Shown: positions 28,644 to 37,260 of the stretch, in pieces
Position numbering within the stretch: the stretch's first letter is position 1
Layout: every line of letters starts with the position of its first letter
Assembly: GCF_019134595.1 (NCBI RefSeq)
Contig: NZ_CP077771.1
Span: 310,001 to 374,000 of the forward strand
Direction of reading: 5' to 3'
Length of the DNA: 64,000 nucleotides
Source of the DNA: Pseudoalteromonas shioyasakiensis
Lineage (GTDB): Bacteria > Pseudomonadota > Gammaproteobacteria > Enterobacterales > Alteromonadaceae
The notes under the pieces: model-generated
What the model saw: only the letters and a program-made list of their open reading frames with translations
Database searches by the model: none
What the model was told of the DNA's origin: nothing
Made by a program: the position numbers and the translations under genes

Positions 28644-28770
28644 AAGGCTTCAATCGCTGAGAAGATGACTCGACCTGACCACCCCCACAGGTCGACTGAC
28701 CGCTGAAAGCTGAAAGCTGACAGCTTCTTTCCCCTTTCCCCTCGCTAACTTTACTCTTTCTAACTTCACC

Positions 28771-28799
28771 CACAAAAAAGCAGCCATACGGCTGCTTTG
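28771..28799 (-). terminator. Intrinsic terminator of the chitin operon
   Basis: On the minus strand, stem AAAGCAGCC / GGCTGCTTT with a four-base loop is followed by more T. It lies about 48 bases after the ChiA-type stop. Confidence 0.9.
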
Positions 28800-28846
28800 A
28801 AGGGAAATCACATTTTAATGATGGGCATTAAATGTGGTTATTACAC

Positions 28847-31480
28847 TTAAAGTGCTTTCCATACATCCGCGACACCTGGCTCTTCTCCTTGAGTCCACCA
28901 CTTCGCTTCGTATTTATTACCTTGGTGAGTGACTTGGTCGCCACCGTTATAGATACCCGCAGCTTGCCACACAACATCACCATTACCGTCGGTTGGTTGT
29001 GAACTTGCTTCCCATGGGCCGCCTAAATCAGGGCGCTCACCTTGTGTCCACCATTTAGCCGTGTACTCTACGCCGTTATAAATCACCGTATCACCACCGA
29101 CATAAGTCGCCGCAGCATCCCATGTCGTTTCGCCATCTGGCGGAGTTGTTGTACCAGAATCTGTCACGGTGACATTAAAGCTCACTGCTGCAGCAGTTTG
29201 ACCATCACTTACCGAAACCGACACAACATAGCTTGTATCTGCATCAACGCTGCCCGCTTGTAAACTAACATCAGCACCTGAGCCCACTAATGTTAAACCT
29301 GCAGGGACTGTCCAGCTGTATGAAAGCGTATCGCTATCAGCATCAGATGCCGAAACCGCAACGTCCACACTCGCGTCTTCTGCCACTGTTTTATCAGCAA
29401 TTGCCGCAACGACTGGTGCTTGGTTCTCGCCTGTCGTTGGTGCAACTACATTCACTGTAACGTTACGGCTCACACTTGCCTCGCCATCGCTAACGCTCAC
29501 AGCAACCATGTATTGCGTATCAGCAGTTACTGATGGCGCTGTGATTACAAGGGTATTTGAATTTTCACCAGTTACTGTTAATGCGCTGTCAGCGGTCCAG
29601 CTAAAGCTTAGTGGATCGTTATCTGCGTCAGTTGCCGATGCACTAACAGATACACTTTCGCCCGCATTAACAGATACTGTGCTTGATACAGATAGCACGG
29701 GCGCTCTATTGCTAGGCTCAGTGACGGTACCACCAAGTGCTTCGTGCATGGCATTAAGAATATCGCCATTGTCCGCGTCAATTTCCCATGCAAATAGGCC
29801 ACCTAGATTATATTGATTAACATAAGCACCTTTTGCCAAAACTGAACGACGGTTATCGTATGTAATTAATTTACCGTTGCTACGGTTCCATACATAAGCG
29901 GCTTCGGCTTGTTCGTCATAACCTGTTTCGAACCCATTGATGCCATTTTCTGCAGCGCCCAACATATAGGTTTTGATGCCTTTATAATCGATAACACCGT
30001 CTTCCCATACACCTTGCGCTGTAGTGCCTTTAAGTTTGCCATTGCCCGGTGCTGTCATTGGGTTATCAGCGATAGTCGCGTTTTCTGGATAAACGCCTTC
30101 CCAGCCACGGCCATACATAGCGGCACCTACCACGATTTTCTTCGACGGTACGTTTTGCGCAAGTAGATTTTGCACTGCATTATCAGTTGTGTAAGCAGGG
30201 CCTTTATATGGAACGCCTTCTTCATCAACACCCGTGCCATCACACTGACCAACACGGAAATGCGATGAACAATAAAGCGCAGCCTGATGGCCCGTTACAT
30301 TGCTCCATGCACCATAGTAGTCGTAGCTCATTAAGAAAATGTAATCCATATATTGTTGAGCTTGTGAGTAGTCGACATCTTCAATTTTGTCATAACCTGC
30401 ACCAATCGCTGATGTTAACTCATACTCACGACCCGTTTCGGCTTCAAGCTTATCAAGCATCGCGCGCAGCTCTTGCATTAACGCAACGTATGCTGGGCCG
30501 TCAGCAACAGGGTCACCTAAGTTTGGATTAGCACCCTGACCACCTGGGTATTCCCAATCAATATCAACACCGTCGTAGAACTTCCACGTTCTTAAAAACT
30601 CTTCCATTGATGCAACAAACGTGTCGCGATTGGCTTTATCGGTAAAGTAAGCAAATGGGTCTGATAGAGTCCAACCACCCACAGATGGTAAAATTTTCAG
30701 ATCAGGATAACGCTGCTTTAACGCCATTAACTGCGAATACGTACCACGAATTGGATCATTACTATCAACACCTGGTAGCGCTTTTTGAATCGCAGCCCAT
30801 GGGTCGTGGATCACCACTTCAAAATCTTGCGAGCCAGCACAGGCAGTATTTAATGCGTTTTTAGGACCACCAGTTAACGAGTCATTAGGTCCACAGATTG
30901 GAATAAACCCATATAAGATATGACTGAGGTTTTGCGCTGGTATATTAGTTACGTCGAAATCGCGACCATAAATACCCCATTCAACAAAGTAAGCACCGGT
31001 TACAAGACCATCTTTGGTGCCAATATCTTGGTTATTTGGATCATAATCCATCGGCAATGGCGCTAAATGGCCGCCATCTGTATCGGCAATAACAATTGGC
31101 TTACCTTCACTGCGAGCACAGGTGGTACCGCCTTCACATAGTTCTACATATAATGTGTGACGACCTGCTTTATCATACGGGAAGCTAATAACACCACTTT
31201 TAGTGCCTGCTGCCAGCGAGCCTTCATTAACCAATGTATCATCGAAATACACTTTATAGCTGTCGCCGCCATCACCACTCCATGCGTTCCATTCAATGCT
31301 GATAGTGACTTCATCAACGCGGTTCACCAAACTCTTATATGAACCTGTGCCTTCAAGGTCAACCTCAACAAATGAGTACTCTTGTGGCTCCCAAATAATA
31401 GTCGGTGTTGATGGTGCCGCATTCGCTGCACTTGCAAAGAGTGCAACACCAATGGCTGCGGTTAATTGTTTTATATTCAT
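28847..31480 (-). CDS. chiA: Secreted GH18 chitinase, ChiA type, with two CBM5/12
   Basis: A secreted endo/processive chitinase. Residues 1-21 are a signal peptide. A ChiA-type N-terminal beta domain (24-150) is followed by the GH18 barrel (about 160-582), whose catalytic motif DGVDIDWE spans 303-310 with acid E310. SVGGW (substrate site) and MSYDYYGAW are also present. Two Ig/cadherin-like domains (590-679, 688-774) lead to two CBM5/12 chitin-binding modules (787-826, 838-877), each with the AKWWTQGE motif. It is the last gene of the three-gene chitin operon, 65 bases after the LPMO gene. Resembles ChiA of Alteromonas and Serratia. Confidence 0.95.
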   Translation of the reverse strand: MNIKQLTAAIGVALFASAANAAPSTPTIIWEPQEYSFVEVDLEGTGSYKSLVNRVDEVTISIEWNAWSGDGGDSYKVYFDDTLVNEGSLAAGTKSGVISFPYDKAGRHTLYVELCEGGTTCARSEGKPIVIADTDGGHLAPLPMDYDPNNQDIGTKDGLVTGAYFVEWGIYGRDFDVTNIPAQNLSHILYGFIPICGPNDSLTGGPKNALNTACAGSQDFEVVIHDPWAAIQKALPGVDSNDPIRGTYSQLMALKQRYPDLKILPSVGGWTLSDPFAYFTDKANRDTFVASMEEFLRTWKFYDGVDIDWEYPGGQGANPNLGDPVADGPAYVALMQELRAMLDKLEAETGREYELTSAIGAGYDKIEDVDYSQAQQYMDYIFLMSYDYYGAWSNVTGHQAALYCSSHFRVGQCDGTGVDEEGVPYKGPAYTTDNAVQNLLAQNVPSKKIVVGAAMYGRGWEGVYPENATIADNPMTAPGNGKLKGTTAQGVWEDGVIDYKGIKTYMLGAAENGINGFETGYDEQAEAAYVWNRSNGKLITYDNRRSVLAKGAYVNQYNLGGLFAWEIDADNGDILNAMHEALGGTVTEPSNRAPVLSVSSTVSVNAGESVSVSASATDADNDPLSFSWTADSALTVTGENSNTLVITAPSVTADTQYMVAVSVSDGEASVSRNVTVNVVAPTTGENQAPVVAAIADKTVAEDASVDVAVSASDADSDTLSYSWTVPAGLTLVGSGADVSLQAGSVDADTSYVVSVSVSDGQTAAAVSFNVTVTDSGTTTPPDGETTWDAAATYVGGDTVIYNGVEYTAKWWTQGERPDLGGPWEASSQPTDGNGDVVWQAAGIYNGGDQVTHQGNKYEAKWWTQGEEPGVADVWKAL

Positions 31481-31545
31481 GATTCTCTCTTATCTGTTTT
31501 TATATAGCGTTACGCTGTTATTGATAAAGTTTGAACTACAAAACT

Positions 31546-33153
31546 TTAGATTTCTGTCCATACTTGGCTGGCACCCGGTACATCTCCTTGGGTCCACCAC
31601 TGCGCTCGATAGCGCTGTCCTTGATAGGTTACTTCGTCGCCGCCTTGATAGGCTTTGCCGCTGTTCCATTCGATTGATGCACTGCCAGATTCAAGCTGCC
31701 ATGCATCACTACTGTCTGGTTGTGCGCCTTGGTTCCACCATTTCGCACTGTAAACGCCGCCGTTAAAACTCACTTTATCGCCCGTGTTGTATTGGCTTGT
31801 GCTATTCCAAGCAGGCACGCTCGGATCAACTGGATCAGGGTCGACCACAGTGCTATTAAGCACAGTTACGGTAAAACTTACTTGGCTTGTGAGCTCGCCA
31901 TCTGACACCGATACGCTTACGGTGTAACTTGCATCAGCATCTACAGCGGGGGCATTTAGCGTGATGTTGGCATCGCTACCCGTAAAGCTCAGTGGTGCAG
32001 GTACATCCCAGCTATAAGTTAATATGCTTTGCTGATCATCAAAGGCGTGCAGGTGTATCGCGGTGCTGCTTTCTTCTTCGACTTGAAGGTCATCTGGTTG
32101 ATGAATAATCGGCGCGGTATTGTCAGGTGCAGCTTGTACACTTAGTGCAAAGCTGTAATTTGCATTCGTTGTGAAGACTTGATTAGTCAATAAATCAGTA
32201 GCATCAAAGGCAATATCTCCAGCGCTACTTTGCACGCCAATATTCACTAAGTGCGCGTAATTAAGGTTTAACAGCGCTGCAAACTCAGCCTGCCAATTAG
32301 CTTGATTATCAGCTGTGATCTGCATTTGTTGAGTAAGTAACTCTTGGCCACTTTCATCAAATAACCGAGCTGACACACTACCGCCAACCTCAGCGTCTTG
32401 TCCTTGACGAACAAAGTAGCTAATTGCTGCCCAATCGGTTGGCTCTGTCGGGGTCGCATCGCTAACAATATTAATATCGCTACAGTTGTAGAAGCCTTCG
32501 CCACCGGCATCATCTCGTTGCCAACGCGTGTATAAAATGGCATCGCCACTGCGCCCTTGTGGAATAGACACGCTCATTTCATAGTAACGGTCGTTGTTAG
32601 CATCAATGCTAAAGTCAAGATTACCGTACTCTTCAACAAGATCTAGGTCATCCCAAGTAAGCACTTGAGTCGCACTATCAAAGCCCGGTTTTGTTAAATA
32701 AAACTGCCAAAAACTCGGGTTATGCGGCGTACTTGCTAAAAAGCGCACTAAAATATCGCCATTAGCATTAGGAATAACCTCACTGCGTTGCCAATGCGCT
32801 GAAGGTAAATCCATACCGCGTTTTTCTGGGTCGCCTGCGGCACATAATCGGCCATCAGGTACACTTTGTTTTACTGCCTCTAGGTTTGTGTAATCAATGG
32901 TATTAGCCGAAAATTCAATGTCTTGCACAAATTGCACATGCCCTGCCTCAACGAACGCTGCTCGACAAGCAAGGTTAGGGATCCCCGTGCCATCAGCAGG
33001 CCACCAGTACCCGCCATCGGCATTACAAAATGCTTGGCGTGCCTTTGGGCTTTCTAAGAATCCGTGGGCATTCACATGGCTTGATGCACAGGCAAGCAGC
33101 ATGCTGGTTGCCACTGCCGATAAAGACAATGCCTTTGATTTCATTACTTTCAT
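31546..33153 (-). CDS. Chitin-active LPMO (AA10) with GbpA-type domain and two CBM5/12
   Basis: A secreted copper oxygenase that cuts crystalline chitin. The signal peptide ends at VNA so that the mature protein begins HGFLESPKARQAFC; this first His (H30) and H144 (STPHNPSFWQFY) form the copper brace. The AA10 domain spans residues 30-230. Next come a GbpA domain 2-like region (240-340), an Ig-like domain (350-435) and two CBM5/12 modules (about 449-487 and 496-535) with KWWNQGAQP and QWWTQGDVPG. The ATG at 33153 is chosen; a TTG at 33183 only extends the signal region. It sits between the two chitinase genes. Confidence 0.95.
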   Translation of the reverse strand: MKVMKSKALSLSAVATSMLLACASSHVNAHGFLESPKARQAFCNADGGYWWPADGTGIPNLACRAAFVEAGHVQFVQDIEFSANTIDYTNLEAVKQSVPDGRLCAAGDPEKRGMDLPSAHWQRSEVIPNANGDILVRFLASTPHNPSFWQFYLTKPGFDSATQVLTWDDLDLVEEYGNLDFSIDANNDRYYEMSVSIPQGRSGDAILYTRWQRDDAGGEGFYNCSDINIVSDATPTEPTDWAAISYFVRQGQDAEVGGSVSARLFDESGQELLTQQMQITADNQANWQAEFAALLNLNYAHLVNIGVQSSAGDIAFDATDLLTNQVFTTNANYSFALSVQAAPDNTAPIIHQPDDLQVEEESSTAIHLHAFDDQQSILTYSWDVPAPLSFTGSDANITLNAPAVDADASYTVSVSVSDGELTSQVSFTVTVLNSTVVDPDPVDPSVPAWNSTSQYNTGDKVSFNGGVYSAKWWNQGAQPDSSDAWQLESGSASIEWNSGKAYQGGDEVTYQGQRYRAQWWTQGDVPGASQVWTEI

Positions 33154-33205
33154 TGTTGTTCTCGCTGTAGAAATGCGGAGCAAAGTCCTTGCTCCGCTTA
33201 GTTGG

Positions 33206-36200
33206 TTAAAGCGTGCAACTCACCGTCCAGTCAGCCGATGTGCCTGGCTCTGTGCTCGTCCACCACTTTGCTTCGTAAATCACGTTGTTATGATTCATTA
33301 GGTCGCCGCCAACAGCATGGCTTGGGTTACCAGCCCAGTCAGTTTTCGGCCAATTTGGATATACAGGGATGCTTGCTACATCAACGCCGTTACAGTTTTC
33401 ATCGCCACCCGTATCACCACCAGTGTCACCGCCAGTATCACCACTGCCTGCAGTGCCATCTGGTAGCATTGGGTATTCGTATTTGAAGGCGTAGGTTTTG
33501 CCATTTTTCTCAATAGTGAAATTAGTTGGCCCCGTAATTGGCATGTAGTACATAACTTGTGCCTCAACGGTTTCACCTGTGTTAAATGACTTTTCGATAC
33601 CGCCCCACTCGTTCACTAAGGTGATTGAAAAACGATGGAATTCATTTTCAAAACCGCCGATATTATCGCCAGCCGCATTTGAGCCATTCGCTTCAACAGC
33701 CATGCCGAGTTTCTCTTGTGCATTCCAATTCGATTTAAAAATTGCAGAGGTAGAAACGGGCACATCAAAGCTGATTTTCGCGCCGCTTAAGTCGATATCT
33801 GAGTTATTGGTGAATGCGAATGTAGGTGAAATTGGATAGTTATCATCACCAATTGGGAAATCTTCCACAGTAAAGCTTACGTCAACAGCTTCGCTTGGCA
33901 GGGTGAAATCGACATTGCCTTGATGAGTGTTGTAAGCCACACCACTTTGGTTAAATTTATCGTAAGCAAGTGTGGTTAAGCTTGAGCCCATGAAGTACTC
34001 ACCTTTCGCTGAGTCATAATCATAGTCACCGGCAAGCTCCCAGAACATGATGCCACCAAGACCATTGTTGATAACATAATCAACTTTGGTTGCCATTGAT
34101 TGCTCATCTTCAATTGATAAGAAAACCTTTTTCTCTGCATTCCAAAGCCATGGAGCAACCGCTACATCATCGTAGAAACGTGTATAAGTGCCCGTTAATA
34201 CATCATCTGCATCGGTTTCTGGCGTTAGGCCATAGATTTCAAGGTAAGAAGGGTTAATGCCATTTTCGAGATTTTTCGCATGCCATAATGGGTTTGAACC
34301 TGCTGGCATTTCTTCACCAACATCGTTCTTATCGTGCCATAGGTTATCTATGCCAAGAGCGCCATTACCACATTGGTTTTTCTCTCCAACACCAGTCCCT
34401 TTAGCACATTTTGATTGATCTGGCAGCGCTGCTTGACCCCATAAACCATTAGTCCCACCCGACACATCTTTAAAGCCACGAGTGTAATATGGAATACCAA
34501 TATTGATTCGACCTGCAGAGACAGCACCACGGAAGTAACGTACAGCCCAATCCGTATTTAAGTAGCCAATTCCTTCAAACTCTGCGGTGGTATAAACGCC
34601 CCATTGCGCTAATTCAGAATCAAGACCGGTATCAAACAAGGCTGCGTTGTGGCCTACATGTGAATTCCATGCACCATGTAAGTCATAAGACATAATGTTA
34701 ACGTAATCGAGATACTTCACGCTTTGGAATGTTTCCATGCCACGTAATAAGTAACCTGAAGATGGCGAAGCAATCGTTAACAAATAATGCTTACCTGCCT
34801 TTTCACCTGCAATATCAAGTTCTTCACGTAGCTTTTTCATCAATACACGATACGAGGCATTAAGACCTGCGCGACGTGCATTAGAGATAGGGAAATCATC
34901 AGGGTGGCCTGAGTCGTTCATTGACGATGGGTATTCGTAATCAATATCGACACCATCAAAGCCGTAGGTTTCAATAAATTCAACGGCACTTTTCGCAAAG
35001 GCCTCAATCCCCGCTTGGTTCACAGAGCCATCGGCATTGGTTGTCATCGTGTAGAAACCACTGCTATTTACGCGAGTACCGTCTTCACCAAAATAACCAC
35101 CGGTTTCAGCCCAGCCACCTACAGAGATTAAGGTTTTGACATCTGGGTGTTGTTTTTTGAATTTATTGAGTAAGTTAAAGTGACCTGTATAACTAAAACT
35201 TGGATCCATTTCAGCGCCTGTAACGCCCGGCCAAGTCATATTTGTCGCTGGGTTGCCAGCTGCATTTGGATCACCAATCGAGACCTTGTTATTGCCATCA
35301 ACATGCGCAAAGGCATAGTTAATATGGGTGATCTTATCCCAAGGAATATCGTTAACTAAGTAGCTTGGCTGACCATTGGCGCCATTTCGCCAACTCGTAA
35401 AATAACCAATAACTCGGCGTGGATGATCGGCACCCATTTTCTCGCGGCCATTTTCATCATATACGCTACAGTATGGGGTATTCACACCCGGTGTTTGGTA
35501 TAAGCCTTGTGGTTTACAATCGCTACCTGGTTCTGTTGCTTCAACAACATTAACAACTTTGCTTTGTGTATCCGTCGCGCCTTCGTTATCGGTCACAGTT
35601 AAGGTAAATGAAAATTGCCCAAGTGCAGGTGCTTGCCACGTATAACTTGAAGAAGCGGCACTTGCTTGATGAACTTCAGTGCTGTTTTCAGTTAGCGATA
35701 ACGCAGTCACTTGGCCATCGCTATCAGTGCCAGAAAGCGCAAACACCACACTGTCACCCACCGTTACTTGTGATGGCAGTGAGCTAAATTCAATGCTTGC
35801 CACCGGCGCTTGGTTAACCGGCTCAACGTCATCAGACACACTCACTGAATGTGCAACCGCTGTAGAGGTTAGCCCTAAATCATCCGTTGCGACCGCACTG
35901 ATCACATGGCTGCCTTGCGTTGCTTGCCAGCTTGCTGAGTAAGGTGTGCTTGTCACAACACCCAACGATGTACCATCAACAAAAAACTCAACACTTGCCA
36001 CGCTACCATCAGTGTCAGCAGCGACAGCGCTTATGACAACGCTGTCACTAGTGGTAAATAAAGAAGCCTCTGCGGGTGTTAAGCTGCTAATTTGAGGTGC
36101 TTGATTTTCATTGACAACGCTGTCACAAACACCCAATAAACGCCACTCTTGATCGACACCAGAAGTCTCCACAGGGTTGGTTTGCGTCCACCACTTGGCT

Positions 36201-36370
36201 TCATAAGCGCTACCTTGTGCCTGAACCTGATCACCACCAACATGTGTTTGCCCTTGTTGCCACACTTCTAAGTTGCTGCAATCAATCGCAGCCTGTGCTG
36301 TAAAGCCGTATAAACCTAGTGACAGCGCACTCAGTTTAAAGGCATTTTTTATTAATTTATGCGAGCTCAT
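33206..36370 (-). CDS. chiC: Secreted GH18 chitinase, ChiC type, CBM5/12 at both ends
   Basis: A 1054-residue secreted chitinase, first gene of the operon. Signal peptide 1-28; CBM5/12 at 29-80 (AYEAKWWTQTNP); an Ig-like domain (95-180) and a PKD-like domain (190-277); GH18 barrel from 318 to about 800, with DGVDIDYE at 472-479 and acid E479, plus SVGGW and MSYDLHGAW. A beta domain (about 835-980) usual for ChiC proteins of marine bacteria is followed by a linker GGDTGGDTGGDE and a C-terminal CBM5/12 (YEAKWWTSTEPG). The LPMO gene starts 53 bases beyond its stop. Its barrel type differs from the ChiA-type enzyme, so the two should act from opposite chain ends or in different modes. Confidence 0.93.
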   Translation of the reverse strand: MSSHKLIKNAFKLSALSLGLYGFTAQAAIDCSNLEVWQQGQTHVGGDQVQAQGSAYEAKWWTQTNPVETSGVDQEWRLLGVCDSVVNENQAPQISSLTPAEASLFTTSDSVVISAVAADTDGSVASVEFFVDGTSLGVVTSTPYSASWQATQGSHVISAVATDDLGLTSTAVAHSVSVSDDVEPVNQAPVASIEFSSLPSQVTVGDSVVFALSGTDSDGQVTALSLTENSTEVHQASAASSSYTWQAPALGQFSFTLTVTDNEGATDTQSKVVNVVEATEPGSDCKPQGLYQTPGVNTPYCSVYDENGREKMGADHPRRVIGYFTSWRNGANGQPSYLVNDIPWDKITHINYAFAHVDGNNKVSIGDPNAAGNPATNMTWPGVTGAEMDPSFSYTGHFNLLNKFKKQHPDVKTLISVGGWAETGGYFGEDGTRVNSSGFYTMTTNADGSVNQAGIEAFAKSAVEFIETYGFDGVDIDYEYPSSMNDSGHPDDFPISNARRAGLNASYRVLMKKLREELDIAGEKAGKHYLLTIASPSSGYLLRGMETFQSVKYLDYVNIMSYDLHGAWNSHVGHNAALFDTGLDSELAQWGVYTTAEFEGIGYLNTDWAVRYFRGAVSAGRINIGIPYYTRGFKDVSGGTNGLWGQAALPDQSKCAKGTGVGEKNQCGNGALGIDNLWHDKNDVGEEMPAGSNPLWHAKNLENGINPSYLEIYGLTPETDADDVLTGTYTRFYDDVAVAPWLWNAEKKVFLSIEDEQSMATKVDYVINNGLGGIMFWELAGDYDYDSAKGEYFMGSSLTTLAYDKFNQSGVAYNTHQGNVDFTLPSEAVDVSFTVEDFPIGDDNYPISPTFAFTNNSDIDLSGAKISFDVPVSTSAIFKSNWNAQEKLGMAVEANGSNAAGDNIGGFENEFHRFSITLVNEWGGIEKSFNTGETVEAQVMYYMPITGPTNFTIEKNGKTYAFKYEYPMLPDGTAGSGDTGGDTGGDTGGDENCNGVDVASIPVYPNWPKTDWAGNPSHAVGGDLMNHNNVIYEAKWWTSTEPGTSADWTVSCTL

Positions 36371-36834
36371 TCGCTCCCTCCGCCCAAAGTTTCAATAACA
36401 TTTATTTTACAAATTCAACTTTAAAGTAACACAAAGCGCTATTACGTCAAGCTTGAATTTACCTACAAAGGGTAAAATAAACACACTTTTTGATGTGTGA
36501 CTTAGTTAAAATCACTAAAAAAGAATTAATTATTTTTATCAAAAAGCAAAAACGTGAATGATTCTACTGAGTAAAAATGAACATAAAATTAACAATAATT
36601 TAACCATGGAAAGCATGGCACTTCTGGCTTGTATAAAAAACAAACAGCGCTTGTGTAAGGGTAGGCGAAAATAATTATCGTATCGATTATGGGTATATAA
36701 CGAATAAATTAGTTTTCAGGTAAAAATTTCTATAAAAATGGAGTGAAAATTATTCTTAACACGAATTTTAGTCATAAAAAAAGCAAACACTCAGTGTTTG
36801 CTTTTCACAAAAATCCTATTTGATCACAACTTAA
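36371..36834. other. Upstream region of the chitin operon
   Basis: About 460 AT-rich bases before the ChiC-type start. It must hold the operon promoter and the terminator of arfA (36774-36806). A short symmetric site, TTTACC at 36458-36463 and GGTAAA at 36471-36476, stands about 90 bases before the start codon and might be an operator. No gene is seen. Confidence 0.5.
36774..36806 (-). terminator. Intrinsic terminator of arfA
   Basis: On the minus strand, AAAAGCAAACACT and AGTGTTTGCTTTT form a 10-13-bp stem followed by seven T. It begins about 30 bases after the arfA stop codon, not inside the coding sequence. Confidence 0.92.
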
Positions 36835-37026
36835 TTAAGCAGCGATTAAATAGGACTCTCGTCCTGCATGTTTTGCCTTACGTTGATATGCACCTTTACC
36901 TTTTTTAGGTTTCTCTACTTTTGCTGTGAACAGCTTAGATGTCACCATTGCGGCGTACACATTATCGTTAATTACACCACGACCTGTATCAACTTGGCCT
37001 TGTGTACGTTGTTTCTTTTTGCTCAT
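36835..37026 (-). CDS. arfA: Alternative ribosome-rescue factor ArfA
   Basis: ArfA frees ribosomes stalled at the end of broken messages by recruiting RF2. The 63-residue protein matches the core of E. coli ArfA: NVYAAMVTSKLFTAKVEKPK, then KGKGAYQRKAKHAG, against NAIEALLHDPLFRQRVEK, then KKGKGSYMRKGKHG. AGGAG precedes the ATG by six bases. In E. coli a hairpin lies before the stop codon, the message is cut, and the peptide is tagged by tmRNA unless trans-translation fails. Here TAA comes first and the protein ends near where the truncated, active E. coli form ends; the E. coli hydrophobic tail is absent. Confidence 0.9.
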   Translation of the reverse strand: MSKKKQRTQGQVDTGRGVINDNVYAAMVTSKLFTAKVEKPKKGKGAYQRKAKHAGRESYLIAA

Positions 37027-37260
37027 TTTTTGCTCCTATTTAAAGTGTTGCGAGTATATACCTACCTAAGCGCTACGCAAGCGATTTTTAAGAAAAAAAA
37101 GATGATTTTTTCCCCTTATTTTGTCTTAAGTACTTTTACTAAACACCATGCCTTGTTGTCATTTTCCTGACTAAATTCGTATTTTGATTGCATTCACTAC
37201 CTAACTGCTGGCAAAACTAGCGAAAACAACCATAGTTAATTAAAAACAAACAGGATTACG

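Larger units (their letters stand above)
28489..28686 (+). repeat. Direct duplication, copy 2
   Basis: Second copy of the 235-bp period. Its first hairpin (28489-28507) keeps the type A stem but has lost the GTAG foot, because the heptamer CTAAAAG joins it directly. Confidence 0.88.
28190..28760. repeat. Composite repeat element 1: GTAG hairpins in a period-7 scaffold
   Basis: This intergenic element has a GA-rich left flank in exact seven-base steps from 28198 (GTCTCAA, GGGGAAA, GAGTAAA, GTTGCGA, GGTACGA, GATTCGA, GGTGCGA, GTCTGTA) that runs straight into the first hairpin. Between hairpins come CCTAGAA, CCCAGAA, CCTAGCG, CCTTATG. The right flank from 28696 is CT-rich (CTGACCG, CTGAAAG twice, CTGACAG, CTTCTTT, CCCCTTT, CCCCTCG). 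Left GAGTAAAGTT and right AACTTTACTC form inverted ends. Six hairpins lie inside, in two copies of a 235-bp period. No gene is seen. Confidence 0.88.

Noticed and set aside
28190..28760. CRISPR array
   Set aside because: Repeats are not evenly spaced, spacers are themselves repeats, and no cas gene is near.
30187..30531. Plus-strand open frames inside the chitinase genes
   Set aside because: They mirror the coding strand of long, well-supported genes and show no family motif or ribosome site.
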